A stretch of DNA of 17,572 nt, taken from assembly GCA_017613055.1 (NCBI GenBank), contig JAGAES010000138.1, forward strand, positions 1 through 17,572, read 5' to 3'. The translations under genes were made by a program, and so were the position numbers. The notes beneath the pieces are model-generated. The model did no database searches. It saw only the letters and a program-made list of their open reading frames with translations, and was not told the origin of the DNA. How positions within the stretch are numbered: position 1 is the stretch's first letter; each line of letters starts with the position of its first letter. This document shows positions 7,273 through 13,773 of the stretch, piece after piece. Origin of the DNA: Lachnospiraceae bacterium (GTDB lineage Bacteria > Bacillota_A > Clostridia > Lachnospirales > Lachnospiraceae).

Positions 7273-8210
7273 TCTTCCTCCTCTCCGGTAAGTGCGATGA
7301 ACACTTCCTCAAGCGTTTTGGTTTCGGAACGCATCTCGAGAATCGGCACGCCTTCCTTCGAGAAAGCGTTGAAGATGCTCTCGCGGATGTCCGCGTTCTC
7401 CTTCGGGAATACGGAGCATGCTGCCGAGGTTTCGTCCGGATCGCGTTCTTCACGGACGCTGACGATTCCTTCCACGGTACCGAGAATCCTCGTAAGGTTC
7501 TCCTTCGTCGTCTTCGCGGCGACATAGATGCCGTCCGTTCCGCCGATGGTGCGGATTACCTGCTCAGGCGTATCGAGAATGATCTTCTTGCCGTGATTGA
7601 TAATCAGCACGCGGTCGCATACGGCGTTCACTTCGAACAGGATATGCGAACTGAGGATAACGGTGTGCTCCTTGGCAAGGCTTCTTATAAACTCACGCAT
7701 CCACGAGATCTGCATCGGATCGAGACCGACCGTCGGCTCGTCGAGAATGATCACCTTCGGGCTTCCGAGAAGCGCCTGCGCCATGCCGACACGCTGCCGG
7801 TAACCTTTGCTCAGGTGCTTGATCAGCTTCTTCTGCATATGATCCACGCGGGCAAGGTCCATCACGCGGTCCACTTCCGCTTTGCGGTCCTTCCGCGGAA
7901 CCTTTCTGAGGCTTGCGACGAAATTCAGATACTCGCGCACGCGCATATCCGGATAAACCGGCGGAATCTCCGGCAGGTAACCGATGCACTGCTTCGCCTT
8001 CTCCGGCTCTTCGAACATGTTATGTCCTTCGATGAACACGTCTCCCTCGGTGGCGGAGATGTATCCGGTGATCATGTTCATTGTGGTGGATTTGCCGGCT
8101 CCGTTCGGGCCGAGGAATCCGAGAATCTCGCCGTCATTCACGGTAAATGACAAATCATCGACCGCGGCGAAATCCCCGTAACGCTTTACCAGGTTTTTCA
8201 CTTCAATCAT
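7269..8210 (-). CDS. ABC transporter ATP-binding protein, GldA-like
   Basis: This 313-residue cytoplasmic ATPase powers the adjacent permease. The nucleotide-binding motifs are complete: Walker A GPNGAGKST (34-42), ABC signature LSKGYRQR (133-140), Walker B VIILDEPT (153-160) and the switch histidine in SSH (about 187-189). The Q-loop region reads IGYLPEIPPVY, with Glu where many ABC proteins have Gln, which is usual in this GldA/export subgroup. About 95 residues after the core form an accessory C-terminal domain. ATG 8210 is preceded by GGAG. It is the first gene of the five-gene cassette; no promoter compatible with its ribosome binding site was found in the 57 bases before it, so it may be reached by readthrough from dapAB past the 8237-8261 hairpin. 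Confidence 0.95.
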   Translation of the reverse strand: MIEVKNLVKRYGDFAAVDDLSFTVNDGEILGFLGPNGAGKSTTMNMITGYISATEGDVFIEGHNMFEEPEKAKQCIGYLPEIPPVYPDMRVREYLNFVASLRKVPRKDRKAEVDRVMDLARVDHMQKKLIKHLSKGYRQRVGMAQALLGSPKVIILDEPTVGLDPMQISWMREFIRSLAKEHTVILSSHILFEVNAVCDRVLIINHGKKIILDTPEQVIRTIGGTDGIYVAAKTTKENLTRILGTVEGIVSVREERDPDETSAACSVFPKENADIRESIFNAFSKEGVPILEMRSETKTLEEVFIALTGEEEE

Positions 8211-8236
8211 AAGATACTCCGTTTATACTGAAAGAA

Positions 8237-8261
8237 GGGGCTGTCGGGATTCGACGGCCCC
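8237..8261 (-). terminator. Hairpin after dapB, probable (partial) terminator
   Basis: Arms GGGGCTGTCG (8237-8246) and CGACGGCCCC (8252-8261) pair over 10 positions around a five-base loop, with one mismatch in the minus-strand RNA. It starts six bases after the dapB stop. The downstream minus-strand tail, TTCTTTC, is pyrimidine-rich but not a clean U-run, so termination may be incomplete and allow transcription into the ABC cassette. Confidence 0.65.
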
Positions 8262-8267
8262 TCTCTC

Positions 8268-9029
8268 TTATTCTTCTCCTACGGTGTCCTGCATGGTGTA
8301 CATGCCGGGCGCCCTGCCGGCAAGGAATTTCGCCGCCGCAACGGCTCCTTTGCCGAAGATTGCTTTTGAATAAGCGGTGTGTTTGATTTCAATCACTTCG
8401 TCGGTTCCCGCGAAGATTACCTCGTGTTCGCCGACAATCGAACCGCCGCGCACGGCGGAGATTCCGATCTCGTTCTTCGGACGCTGCATGCGTCTTTGGG
8501 AACGGTCGTAAATATATTCGTAAGGCTCCGGAAGCGCCTCGGAAATCGCGTCCGCAATCGCAAGTGCGGTTCCGCTCGGTGCATCCAGTTTCAGGCGGTG
8601 ATGACGCTCCACGATATCGATGTCAAAGCCCTCCTGCGCAAGCACTGCGGCAGCGGCCTTAACAAGCTTGAACAGAACGTTCACGCCGAGCGACATGTTG
8701 GCGGAACGAAGGATTGCAAGGTCCTTCGAAGCTTCCCGGATTTCGTCGATCTGCTCTGCCGCATAGCCGGTCGAGCAAAGCACAAGCGGCATTCCCTTCG
8801 CCTTCGCGTCGGTAAGCAGCTCGGTCAGAAGCTTCGGCGATGTAAAATCAATCAGCACGTCCGCTTCTTCCTTCACTTCGGAAAGGCTTCCGTAAACCGG
8901 GAACGGACGGTCCGACTGTCCGGTCAGATCGATTCCGGCAACAATCTCCGCATCCTTATCCTCTTTCACAAGGTCGGCGATAACACGTCCCATATGACCG
9001 TTACAGCCGCGCATAATAATCCGTGTCAT
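8268..9029 (-). CDS. dapB: 4-hydroxy-tetrahydrodipicolinate reductase
   Basis: DapB reduces 4-hydroxy-tetrahydrodipicolinate with NAD(P)H to tetrahydrodipicolinate, in the pathway to diaminopimelate for cell-wall peptidoglycan and lysine. The 253-residue length is usual. The N-terminal nucleotide-binding motif is GCNGHMGR (8-15), the conserved FTSP follows at 62-65, and the active-site segment ERHHRLKLDAPSGTAL (141-156) holds the catalytic histidine pair 143-144 and substrate-binding Lys147. The C-terminal EVIEIKHTAYSKAIFGKGAV block (211-230) is also typical. Start ATG 9029 lies four bases after the dapA stop, with GAGGAG overlapping the dapA end, so it is co-transcribed and probably coupled with dapA. 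A hairpin follows the stop codon. Identity is clear from sequence. Confidence 0.97.
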   Translation of the reverse strand: MTRIIMRGCNGHMGRVIADLVKEDKDAEIVAGIDLTGQSDRPFPVYGSLSEVKEEADVLIDFTSPKLLTELLTDAKAKGMPLVLCSTGYAAEQIDEIREASKDLAILRSANMSLGVNVLFKLVKAAAAVLAQEGFDIDIVERHHRLKLDAPSGTALAIADAISEALPEPYEYIYDRSQRRMQRPKNEIGISAVRGGSIVGEHEVIFAGTDEVIEIKHTAYSKAIFGKGAVAAAKFLAGRAPGMYTMQDTVGEE

Positions 9030-9033
9030 GGCA

Positions 9034-9927
9034 TTACTCCTCAGTTACGATTCCGAGCTTCTTAAGCTCGTTCCAGAGAACCACCTGGTTGTCCGGCTCC
9101 ATCTCGGTAAGCGGGGCACGGACGACGCCGTTGCAGAAGCCCATCATCTGGCAGGCTGCCTTCACGGGAATCGGATTTACTTCGCAGAACAATGCCTTAA
9201 TCAGCGGAATATACTTAAGCTGCAGCTCTCTCGCCTTCTTGACGTCGCCGCGCAGGAAGCTTGCAACCATCTCGTGCGTGTCCTCGGGAGCGCAATGCGA
9301 CAATACGGAGATTACGCCGCTTCCGCCGAGTGAAAGCACCGGAATAATCTGGTCATCGTTTCCGGAATAGAGCTCGAAGTTCTCATCCACAAGGCTCATC
9401 AGCTTCGCCATCTCGCTGAAGTCACCGGTCGCGTCCTTCACACCGACGATGTTCGGAACCGTCTTATAAAGCTCGGCAACGGTTGCCGGTGCCATCTTGC
9501 AGCCGGTACGTCCCGGAATGTTATAGAGAATAATCGGCTTCGCCGTTGCATTGGCAATCGCCGTAAAATGCGCAATCAAACCCTTCTGCGTCGCCTTGTT
9601 GTAATAAGGCGTCACGCAAAGCATCGCGTCCGCACCGGCCTTGTCCGCCTCTTCGGTCAGGTAGATTGCGGTCTCGGTACAGTTGGAACCGGTACCGGCA
9701 ATAACCGGAACGCGTCCGGCAACCTTCTCGCAGCAGAAACGGATGCACTCGATGTGCTCCTCGTGCGTAAGCGTCGAAGCCTCGCCCGTTGTACCCATGA
9801 CAACGATGGCGTCGGTCTTATGGTTAATCTGATAATCGATCAATGCTCCGAACTGTTCAAAATTCACGCTTCCGTCATTGTTGAACGGCGTGATAATCGC
9901 AACTGCGGATCCTTTAAAGATTGACAT
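9034..9927 (-). CDS. dapA: 4-hydroxy-tetrahydrodipicolinate synthase
   Basis: DapA condenses pyruvate with aspartate semialdehyde through a Schiff base on lysine, the first committed step to diaminopimelate and lysine. The 297-residue TIM-barrel protein shows the key residues: GTTGE (45-49) containing the catalytic threonine, Tyr108/Tyr109 in TPYYN, Tyr135 in LYNIPGRTG, and the Schiff-base Lys164 in VGVKDATGD. ATG 9927 is chosen because GGAGGTG stands just upstream; an in-frame start farther up (9987) would begin within the promoter. It heads a two-gene dapA-dapB operon with a strong promoter at 9978-10006. The predicted leader is only about 45 bases, too short for a lysine riboswitch, so lysine control, if any, must act otherwise. 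Allosteric inhibition by lysine cannot be judged here. Confidence 0.97.
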   Translation of the reverse strand: MSIFKGSAVAIITPFNNDGSVNFEQFGALIDYQINHKTDAIVVMGTTGEASTLTHEEHIECIRFCCEKVAGRVPVIAGTGSNCTETAIYLTEEADKAGADAMLCVTPYYNKATQKGLIAHFTAIANATAKPIILYNIPGRTGCKMAPATVAELYKTVPNIVGVKDATGDFSEMAKLMSLVDENFELYSGNDDQIIPVLSLGGSGVISVLSHCAPEDTHEMVASFLRGDVKKARELQLKYIPLIKALFCEVNPIPVKAACQMMGFCNGVVRAPLTEMEPDNQVVLWNELKKLGIVTEE

Positions 9928-9977
9928 GGAAAACACCTCCAATTCGCGATAGAAAACAAAATCCCAATCTTCCTGCC

Positions 9978-10006
9978 ATTTTACCATTTTCCGCGGATTC
10001 TGTCAA
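9978..10006 (-). promoter_or_regulatory. Promoter of dapAB
   Basis: On the minus strand the -35 is TTGACA (10001-10006), a perfect match, and the -10 is TAAAAT (9978-9983) after exactly 17 bases, with an added TGG just before it that makes an extended -10. Transcription would begin near 9971, about 45 bases before the dapA start. A 6-base inverted repeat, TTCCGC (9989-9994) and GCGGAA (10018-10023), brackets the -35 and might be an operator, but could be chance. Confidence 0.8.
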
Positions 10007-10044
10007 ATAAAGGTTTTGCGGAAGAACAAACAACAAACCTGCTC

Positions 10045-10854
10045 TTAAGCTTTGAAGTTCTCCGGCTCAAGCGCCCACGTAAGACCGGTCACAAGATGCG
10101 TGCGCCAGAAGTTGAAATCATGTACGCCCGGCGCGGTGACAAATGTGACGGGAACGCCGATCGAGTCAAGAAACGCCTTGAAATCCCGGTTCGGCTGAAT
10201 CAGGAAATCTTCGGTTCCGCAGGCCATGAAGACATCCGGAATCTTCGCTCCGCTCTCCTTCAGTTTCCGGACAAGCACCTCGGGGTTCGCGTCGGTCTGC
10301 GCAGCCGTCTTCAGATCGCCGAATACCCATGCATAGTATTCATAGTTTGCCATTCCGTTCGGCATGTCAGGCGTAAAATAGGACAGCCCGTTCTGGATCA
10401 AAGCAGACGAAAGCGCGATAATCCTGCCGAACGTCTCCGGAAAGAGAAAACCGGTGTGAAGCGCGCCGAAGCCGCCCATCGAAAGGCCGCCGATATATGT
10501 ATCTTCACAGCGGTCGGAAAGACCGAATGTCTTTCTTGTATAGTCCACAAACTCCTTACCGACATAGCTTGCATATTTGCAGCCGGTCTGCGGCTGGTCG
10601 AGATAGAAATTGTTATCGCCGTTCGGCATGAAGAAATTGACGTTGAAACGGTTCGCAATCTCCCCGAGCGGCGCGTTCACGAACCAGTCCGAATCGCAGC
10701 CGCTGAAGCCGTGCAGAAGGTATACCGACTTCGCGGGTCTTTTATAGTGCGGGTTGTTCTCCGTGCCGAATGCGTTATCGTTACTTAAAACCGCCGTGAA
10801 ATGCACCGGCCGGCTTAACATTTTCGAGAAAAACGTACCTGTGAAATGTGCCAT
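10045..10854 (-). CDS. Alpha/beta-hydrolase esterase (putative tributyrin/acetyl esterase, esterase D-like family)
   Basis: The 269-residue protein resembles the small serine esterases related to esterase D and EstA, which hydrolyse short acyl esters, including acetyl groups on carbohydrates. The putative catalytic triad is Ser125 in the nucleophile elbow GLSMG (123-127), Asp216 in CGTEDFL and His245 in GVHDFNFW. The oxyanion-hole segment LLHGFSG is at 46-52. No signal peptide or membrane segment is seen, so it should act in the cytoplasm. The start is ATG 10854 with AAGGAG upstream; a longer in-frame reading from 10995 runs through the promoter and is rejected. It has its own promoter at 10901-10929 and sits between typA (divergent) and dapA. 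The natural substrate is not deducible; formylglutathione hydrolase is less likely in such an anaerobe. Confidence 0.85.
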   Translation of the reverse strand: MAHFTGTFFSKMLSRPVHFTAVLSNDNAFGTENNPHYKRPAKSVYLLHGFSGCDSDWFVNAPLGEIANRFNVNFFMPNGDNNFYLDQPQTGCKYASYVGKEFVDYTRKTFGLSDRCEDTYIGGLSMGGFGALHTGFLFPETFGRIIALSSALIQNGLSYFTPDMPNGMANYEYYAWVFGDLKTAAQTDANPEVLVRKLKESGAKIPDVFMACGTEDFLIQPNRDFKAFLDSIGVPVTFVTAPGVHDFNFWRTHLVTGLTWALEPENFKA

Positions 10855-10900
10855 AGAATTATCTCCTTGCAATAAAAAATCAAACGGACAACTGTCAACA

Positions 10901-10929
10901 AGTATAAAGCAAATATGTGAAAAAATCAA
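10901..10929 (-). promoter_or_regulatory. Promoter of the esterase gene
   Basis: Minus-strand -35 TTGATT (10924-10929) and -10 TATACT (10901-10906) are separated by exactly 17 bases. Transcription would start near 10894, about 40 bases before the esterase ATG, which leaves its AAGGAG ribosome binding site in the leader. Confidence 0.7.
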
Positions 10930-10953
10930 GAAATCCGCCCATCCGGTCCGCAG

Positions 10954-10976
10954 ATTCCGTCCCCGGGAACGGGAAT
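10954..10976. repeat. Imperfect palindrome between the divergent esterase and typA promoters
   Basis: A 23-base element centred on CCCGGG with outer arms ATTCCGT (10954-10960) and ACGGGAAT (10969-10976), carrying one mismatch and one extra base. It lies between the two -35 boxes (10929 and 10990), a good place for a shared regulator. It is GC-rich in an otherwise AT-rich gap. No known operator was recognised. Confidence 0.35.
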
Positions 10977-10989
10977 CATAAGGAAATGC

Positions 10990-11017
10990 TTGCAATTCGG
11001 AAATGATATGTTACAAT
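10990..11017 (+). promoter_or_regulatory. Extended -10 promoter of typA
   Basis: Plus-strand -35 TTGCAA (10990-10995), 16-base spacer, and -10 TACAAT (11012-11017) preceded by TGT, giving an extended -10. Predicted transcription start is near 11024, with a leader of about 47 bases ending in GGAGG (11061-11065), five bases from the typA ATG. Confidence 0.7.
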
Positions 11018-11070
11018 GTAAAGGTTGTAAATGGAATAAAACAGTTTAACCGCACCGAACGGAGGATTTT

Positions 11071-12891
11071 ATGAAGCGGGAAGATATCAGAAATATCGCG
11101 ATTATTGCTCACGTAGACCACGGCAAGACAACGCTGGTCGATGAGCTTTTGAAACAGAGCGGCGTATTCCGTACCGGACAGGTCGTTGAAGAGCGCGTCA
11201 TGGACTCGAATGATATCGAGCGCGAGCGCGGCATCACGATTCTTTCGAAGAATACGGCCGTCTTTTATAAGGGCATTAAAATCAACATCATCGACACCCC
11301 CGGCCATGCCGATTTCGGCGGCGAGGTGGAGCGCGTGCTGAAGATGGTAAACGGCGTTATTCTTGTCGTCGACGCGTTTGAAGGCCCGATGCCGCAGACC
11401 AAGTTCGTACTGAAGAAAGCACTCGAACTGAAGCTTCCGGTCATCTGCTGCATCAACAAGATTGACCGCCCCGAGGCAAGACCGAAGGAAGTCATCGACG
11501 AAGTATTAGATCTTCTGATTGATCTCGATGCGGATGAGGACCAGCTTGAGTGTCCTTTCGTCTTCGCTTCGGCGAAAACCGGCATTGCTATCTTAGAGTT
11601 AAATGACAAGCCGGTCAGCATGGAGCCCCTCTTCGAGACGATTATCGATTACATTCCGGCGCCCGAAGGCGACGAGAATGCGGGTACGCAGGTATTAATC
11701 AGCACGATTGACTATAACGAATATGTCGGCCGCATCGGTGTCGGCAAAGTGGACAACGGAACAATCCGCGTCAATCAGGAATGCGTTATCGTGAACCACC
11801 ACGATCCCGATAAGATGCGTAAGGTTAAGATCAGTAAACTCTACGAGTTCGACGGTCTTAAGAAAGTCGAAGTCAACGAAGCGACCGTCGGCTCGATTGT
11901 TGCCATCTCGGGCATCAGCGACATCCATATCGGCGATACGCTCTGCTCTCCCGAGAATCCGGTCGCGATTCCGTTCCAGAAGATTTCGGAACCGACGATT
12001 TCGATGAATTTCATCGTAAACGACAGCCCGCTTGCCGGTCAGGAAGGAAAGTTCGTTACTTCCCGCCATCTGCGCGAGCGTCTGTTCCGCGAATTGAATA
12101 CCGACGTATCGCTCCGCGTTGAAGAAACCGACACAACGGAAGCCTTCAAGGTATCCGGCCGAGGCGAGTTACATTTGTCGGTATTGATTGAGAATATGCG
12201 CCGGGAAGGCTTTGAATTTGCCGTAAGTAAGGCTGAGGTTATCTATCATTATGATGAGAACGGCAAGAAATTGGAGCCTATGGAAGAATGCCAGGTGGAC
12301 GTTCCGGACGAGTTCTCCGGTAACGTGATCCAGAAGCTTTCTGCAAGAAAGGGCGAGCTTAAGAGCATGAATTCGTTCGGCAGCGGCCACACGAGACTGC
12401 TCTTCTCGATTCCGTCGCGCGGCCTGATCGGCTACCGCGGCGAATTCCTTACCGATACACACGGCGAGGGCATTATGAACACAATCTTCAGCGGCTACGA
12501 GCCGTATAAGGGAGACCTCTCCTACCGTGCGCAGGGAAGCCTGATTGCATTTGAAAGCGGCGAGGCCGTTACTTACGGCCTGTTCAACGCGCAGGAGCGC
12601 GGCGCTCTGTTCATCGGCCCCGGTGAGAAGGTTTACGCCGGCATGGTTGTCGGCCAGAACGGCAAAGCCGAGGACGTCGAAGTCAATGTCTGCAAGAAGA
12701 AGCAGCTCACCAACACCCGTTCCTCCGCAGCGGACGAAGCGCTCCGCCTCACCCCTCCGGTCGAGATGAGTCTCGAGCAGTGCCTTGAGTTCATCGATAC
12801 CGACGAGCTTCTTGAGGTAACGCCCAAGAGTCTCCGGATCCGTAAGAAGATTCTCGACTCCCTGATGCGGAAGAGAGCGAGCAGAAAATAA
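11071..12891 (+). CDS. typA: Ribosome-associated translational GTPase TypA/BipA
   Basis: TypA is a GTPase of the EF-G family that binds the 70S ribosome and aids 50S assembly and growth under stress such as cold. The 606-residue length is standard. The G domain has all motifs: AHVDHGKT (13-20), RGITI (53-57, switch I), DTPGH (75-79) and NKID (129-132). The C-terminal half carries the family-specific region, including [20 protein letters not shown] and, near the end, a [17 protein letters not shown] stretch typical of TypA. It is the only plus-strand gene here, with its own promoter and a GGAGG five bases before the ATG, and is followed by a structured terminator. Antisense reading frames within it are shadows. 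Identity is certain from sequence. Confidence 0.99.
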   Translation: MKREDIRNIAIIAHVDHGKTTLVDELLKQSGVFRTGQVVEERVMDSNDIERERGITILSKNTAVFYKGIKINIIDTPGHADFGGEVERVLKMVNGVILVVDAFEGPMPQTKFVLKKALELKLPVICCINKIDRPEARPKEVIDEVLDLLIDLDADEDQLECPFVFASAKTGIAILELNDKPVSMEPLFETIIDYIPAPEGDENAGTQVLISTIDYNEYVGRIGVGKVDNGTIRVNQECVIVNHHDPDKMRKVKISKLYEFDGLKKVEVNEATVGSIVAISGISDIHIGDTLCSPENPVAIPFQKISEPTISMNFIVNDSPLAGQEGKFVTSRHLRERLFRELNTDVSLRVEETDTTEAFKVSGRGELHLSVLIENMRREGFEFAVSKAEVIYHYDENGKKLEPMEECQVDVPDEFSGNVIQKLSARKGELKSMNSFGSGHTRLLFSIPSRGLIGYRGEFLTDTHGEGIMNTIFSGYEPYKGDLSYRAQGSLIAFESGEAVTYGLFNAQERGALFIGPGEKVYAGMVVGQNGKAEDVEVNVCKKKQLTNTRSSAADEALRLTPPVEMSLEQCLEFIDTDELLEVTPKSLRIRKKILDSLMRKRASRK

Positions 12892-12906
12892 AACGACATA
12901 CAAAAC

Positions 12907-12986
12907 GCGCGGACTGCCGCGGCAGGAGAATTTCTCAGGAGCTGAATCCTTCGAAATCCTCCTCCGGGTGAGCCCGCGCTCTTTTT
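12907..12986 (+). terminator. Structured, probably bidirectional terminator between typA and the TPM gene
   Basis: Outer arms GCGCGG (12907-12912) and CCGCGC (12974-12979) enclose three local hairpins: CTGCCGCGGCAG (12914-12925), GAGAATTTCTC (12926-12936) and AGGAG/CTCCT (12937-12941 with 12959-12963). A T-run follows at 12982-12986. On the minus strand the same outer stem is followed by a T-run (12902-12905), so it can also end the convergent TPM transcript. A competing small stem, CGGG-TGAG-CCCG (12965-12976), overlaps the outer arm. The complexity exceeds a simple intrinsic terminator. The remaining 12987-13026 bases show nothing else. Confidence 0.8.
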
Positions 12987-13026
12987 GTCATAACTTATTA
13001 TCCCGCATATGGTCTCGCGGATTATC

Positions 13027-13773
13027 TTAGAATCTGTGGCCGCCTCCATGACCGCCGCCGTGACCTCCTCCGAAGCCGCCGCGTCCTCCTCCGCCGGAGG
13101 AACTGCTTATGATAACAACCTTTCTCGAGACAACCGTAACGTCTCTTCCGTTAAACTTGGTCCTTCCGCGGTTTGCATCGGTAAGCTCGTCAACCGAAAC
13201 CTCTTTCTTCCGGTTCAGCGCACGAAGCACGATAAAATTGATCACTAACCCGAGCAGCACGGCAATCGCAAAGTTCGAAGCATACTTCATCGGTTCCGCT
13301 ATGCGTCTGCCCTCTAAAAGCTCTTTACACTGATCAAGCACATCGGTCACACAGTCATAGTATGCGCCTCTGCCCGCTGCCTTGTAGACATTGTCGGTGA
13401 TGCTTCGGCACTTTCCGGCGGAGATTGCGTCACCGATATAGCCGTCAACCCACAGATAGAGTTCGCCGTGATTGTAGCTTTCAAAGTACAACACGAAAAC
13501 AAGCCCGCTCTCCGTATCGTCCTGCTTTTCGAGTGCCTGCCTGGCAAATTCCTTGACGCTCATTGAACGCTCACGAACGAGATATACGCCGACGCTTCCG
13601 TATTCCGCCAGTTCACTCATCTGCTCTCTGAGAAGCTTTTCCTCGGCAGTGGTCAGGTAATTGACCTCATCAATCAGTGTGATATTACACTCCTCTTCCG
13701 GCTTTTCATGCACGCCGCAGCCGGCAAGAAGGACTGCCGCAAGAATGCAAAGGAATAACAGATACTTACGCAT
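13027..13773 (-). CDS. TPM-domain lipoprotein with a transmembrane segment and Gly/His-rich tail
   Basis: The 248-residue product starts with a lipoprotein signal: MRKY, a hydrophobic stretch, then lipobox LAGC with Cys19. Residues about 31-150 look like a TPM (TLP18.3/Psb32/MOLO-1, YgcG-like) domain, for example LIDEVNYLTTAEEKLLREQM and the LYLWVDGYIGDAIS segment. A transmembrane helix follows (about 167-186) with Asn-Arg-Lys-Lys after it, then a charged stretch and a tail rich in Ser, Gly and His ending in three GGGH units and RF. TPM proteins are linked to membrane or photosystem protein quality control and to assembly of membrane proteins; their bacterial role is unclear. ATG 13773 has GGAGG eight bases upstream and overlaps the upstream zinc-ribbon gene by eight bases, so the pair is coupled. 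An ATG six bases earlier is too close to the ribosome binding site. Confidence 0.85.
   Translation of the reverse strand: MRKYLLFLCILAAVLLAGCGVHEKPEEECNITLIDEVNYLTTAEEKLLREQMSELAEYGSVGVYLVRERSMSVKEFARQALEKQDDTESGLVFVLYFESYNHGELYLWVDGYIGDAISAGKCRSITDNVYKAAGRGAYYDCVTDVLDQCKELLEGRRIAEPMKYASNFAIAVLLGLVINFIVLRALNRKKEVSVDELTDANRGRTKFNGRDVTVVSRKVVIISSSSGGGGRGGFGGGHGGGHGGGHRF

Noticed and set aside
6518..7525. 335-codon minus-strand frame overlapping the permease and ATPase genes
   Set aside because: It is in another frame of both genes, very rich in Arg and Ser, and has no motifs or ribosome binding site.
7236..8150. 304-codon plus-strand frame opposite the ABC ATPase gene
   Set aside because: Antisense shadow; the ATPase frame has Walker A, signature and Walker B motifs and is certainly the coding one.
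8222..8227. TATAAA as a -10 box for the ABC ATPase gene
   Set aside because: Transcription would start around 8215, beyond the GGAG ribosome binding site, and no -35 is recognisable 17 bases upstream.
12169..12903. 244-codon minus-strand frame inside typA
   Set aside because: Shadow of typA; it also runs into the terminator region and has no family features.
13027..13110. Gly/His tail of the TPM gene as a DNA repeat or satellite
   Set aside because: The triplet-like repetition (ggh codons) is fully explained by in-frame GGGH coding and by a terminal stop codon; it is a protein low-complexity tail.
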